From Acidovorax sp. (GTDB taxonomy: Bacteria > Pseudomonadota > Gammaproteobacteria > Burkholderiales > Burkholderiaceae_C), in contig SDXZ01000008.1 of NCBI GenBank assembly GCA_004210805.1, positions 1 through 38,844 of the forward strand: 38,844 nucleotides of DNA. The letters are read 5' to 3'. This document shows positions 38,540 to 38,844 of this stretch, piece by piece. The stretch's first letter is position 1; each line of letters begins with the position of its first letter. The notes below the pieces were generated by a model. It ran no database searches. It was not told where the DNA came from and saw only the letters and a list, made by a program, of their open reading frames with translations. Both the position numbers and the translations under genes were made by a program.

Positions 38540-38844
38540 ATGGACTTTGAACTCACCGAAGAACAGCGCGCCTTCGCCCAGACCGCCCGCGACTTCGCCC
38601 AGGCAGAGCTGGCGCCCCACGCCGCGCACTGGGACGAGGAAGGCATCTTCCCACGCGAGGCCATCGCCAAGGCCGGCGAACTGGGCTTTTGTGGTCTGTA
38701 CGCGCCCGAGGCTGCGGGCGGCCTTGCCCTGCCCCGCCTGGACGCCACGCTGGTCTTCGAAGAAATGGCGGCGGTGGACCCATCGACCACCGCCTTCATC
38801 ACCATCCACAACATGGCCACCTGGATGCTGGGCACCTGGGCCAC
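38540..38844 (+). CDS. Acyl-CoA dehydrogenase, N-terminal part (cut by window end)
   Basis: ATG 38540 (MDFELTEEQRAFAQTARDFAQAEL), still open at 38844, 101 codons visible. The first helical domain of the FAD-dependent acyl-CoA dehydrogenases is clear: APHAAHWDEEGIFPREAIAKAGELGFCGLYAPEAAGG and TLVFEEMAAVDPSTTAFITIHNMATWMLGTW. These are typical of the short-branched/isobutyryl-CoA type (ACAD8-like), which oxidises isobutyryl-CoA in valine breakdown. Together with mmsA and the divergent LysR this suggests a valine operon. The FAD and catalytic base regions are outside the window, so the exact substrate cannot be read from sequence. Confidence 0.85.
   Translation, partial: MDFELTEEQRAFAQTARDFAQAELAPHAAHWDEEGIFPREAIAKAGELGFCGLYAPEAAGGLALPRLDATLVFEEMAAVDPSTTAFITIHNMATWMLGTWA

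Overview
The window is high-GC bacterial DNA that reads as a betaproteobacterium of the Comamonadaceae, most likely Acidovorax or a close relative. The reasons are two Bug-type (tripartite tricarboxylate, TctC-like) binding proteins, CPG2-like, EmrAB-like and MetE/MetR genes of betaproteobacterial type, and a short dispersed intergenic repeat (AGCGCTT..AAGCGCT..TAGCTAT) in at least four copies. The taxonomic call is inference from gene content and style. I saw no rRNA, tRNA, CRISPR array or complete insertion sequence.

Layout. Positions 1-207 are a 94-bp perfect inverted repeat that folds back at the window edge and interrupts a SEL1-repeat gene (minus strand, start 1563). A small HTH protein (1797-2105) and a lipoprotein with four 102-residue cadherin-like repeats fused to an intradiol-dioxygenase-type domain (2217-4157, minus) follow. 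Positions 4417-8916 hold an aldaric-acid style catabolic set: Bug protein and exported beta-propeller lactonase on the minus strand, divergent from a second Bug protein and KdgD (5-dehydro-4-deoxyglucarate dehydratase). Next are an NTF2-like lipoprotein, a D-2-hydroxyacid dehydrogenase, a CPG2-like M20 peptidase with a LysR regulator, an NTF2-like protein, and the divergent metR/metE pair (13403-16847). A GFA-family protein and a ParD-like/zeta-kinase toxin-antitoxin pair with a clear operator (17532-18555) come before a MarR - OMF - EmrA - EmrB multidrug efflux operon (18764-24010).

The stretch 24250-27232 carries a DUF3309 miniprotein, an EF-hand protein, a hot-dog thioesterase, a bacterial expansin lipoprotein and a NUDIX hydrolase translationally coupled to the expansin. 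The most interesting region is 27362-33789. A NarL-type response regulator and its histidine kinase are divergent from a four-gene set: a small exported protein built from three exact 39-residue Asn/Gln/Ser/Gly repeats, a small exported protein, a large CsgG/HfaB-like lipoprotein that also carries a peptidoglycan-binding-like and a DUF4384-like domain, and a SEL1-like protein. I read this as a candidate curli-like fibre secretion locus of unusual architecture.

The end of the window holds an inositol-monophosphatase-family gene, a 172-bp MITE-like palindromic element whose terminal repeat supplies the stop codon of the next gene (LysR, 35188-36123), and a valine-degradation module (mmsA, an LprI-like exported protein, and an acyl-CoA dehydrogenase cut off by the window end).
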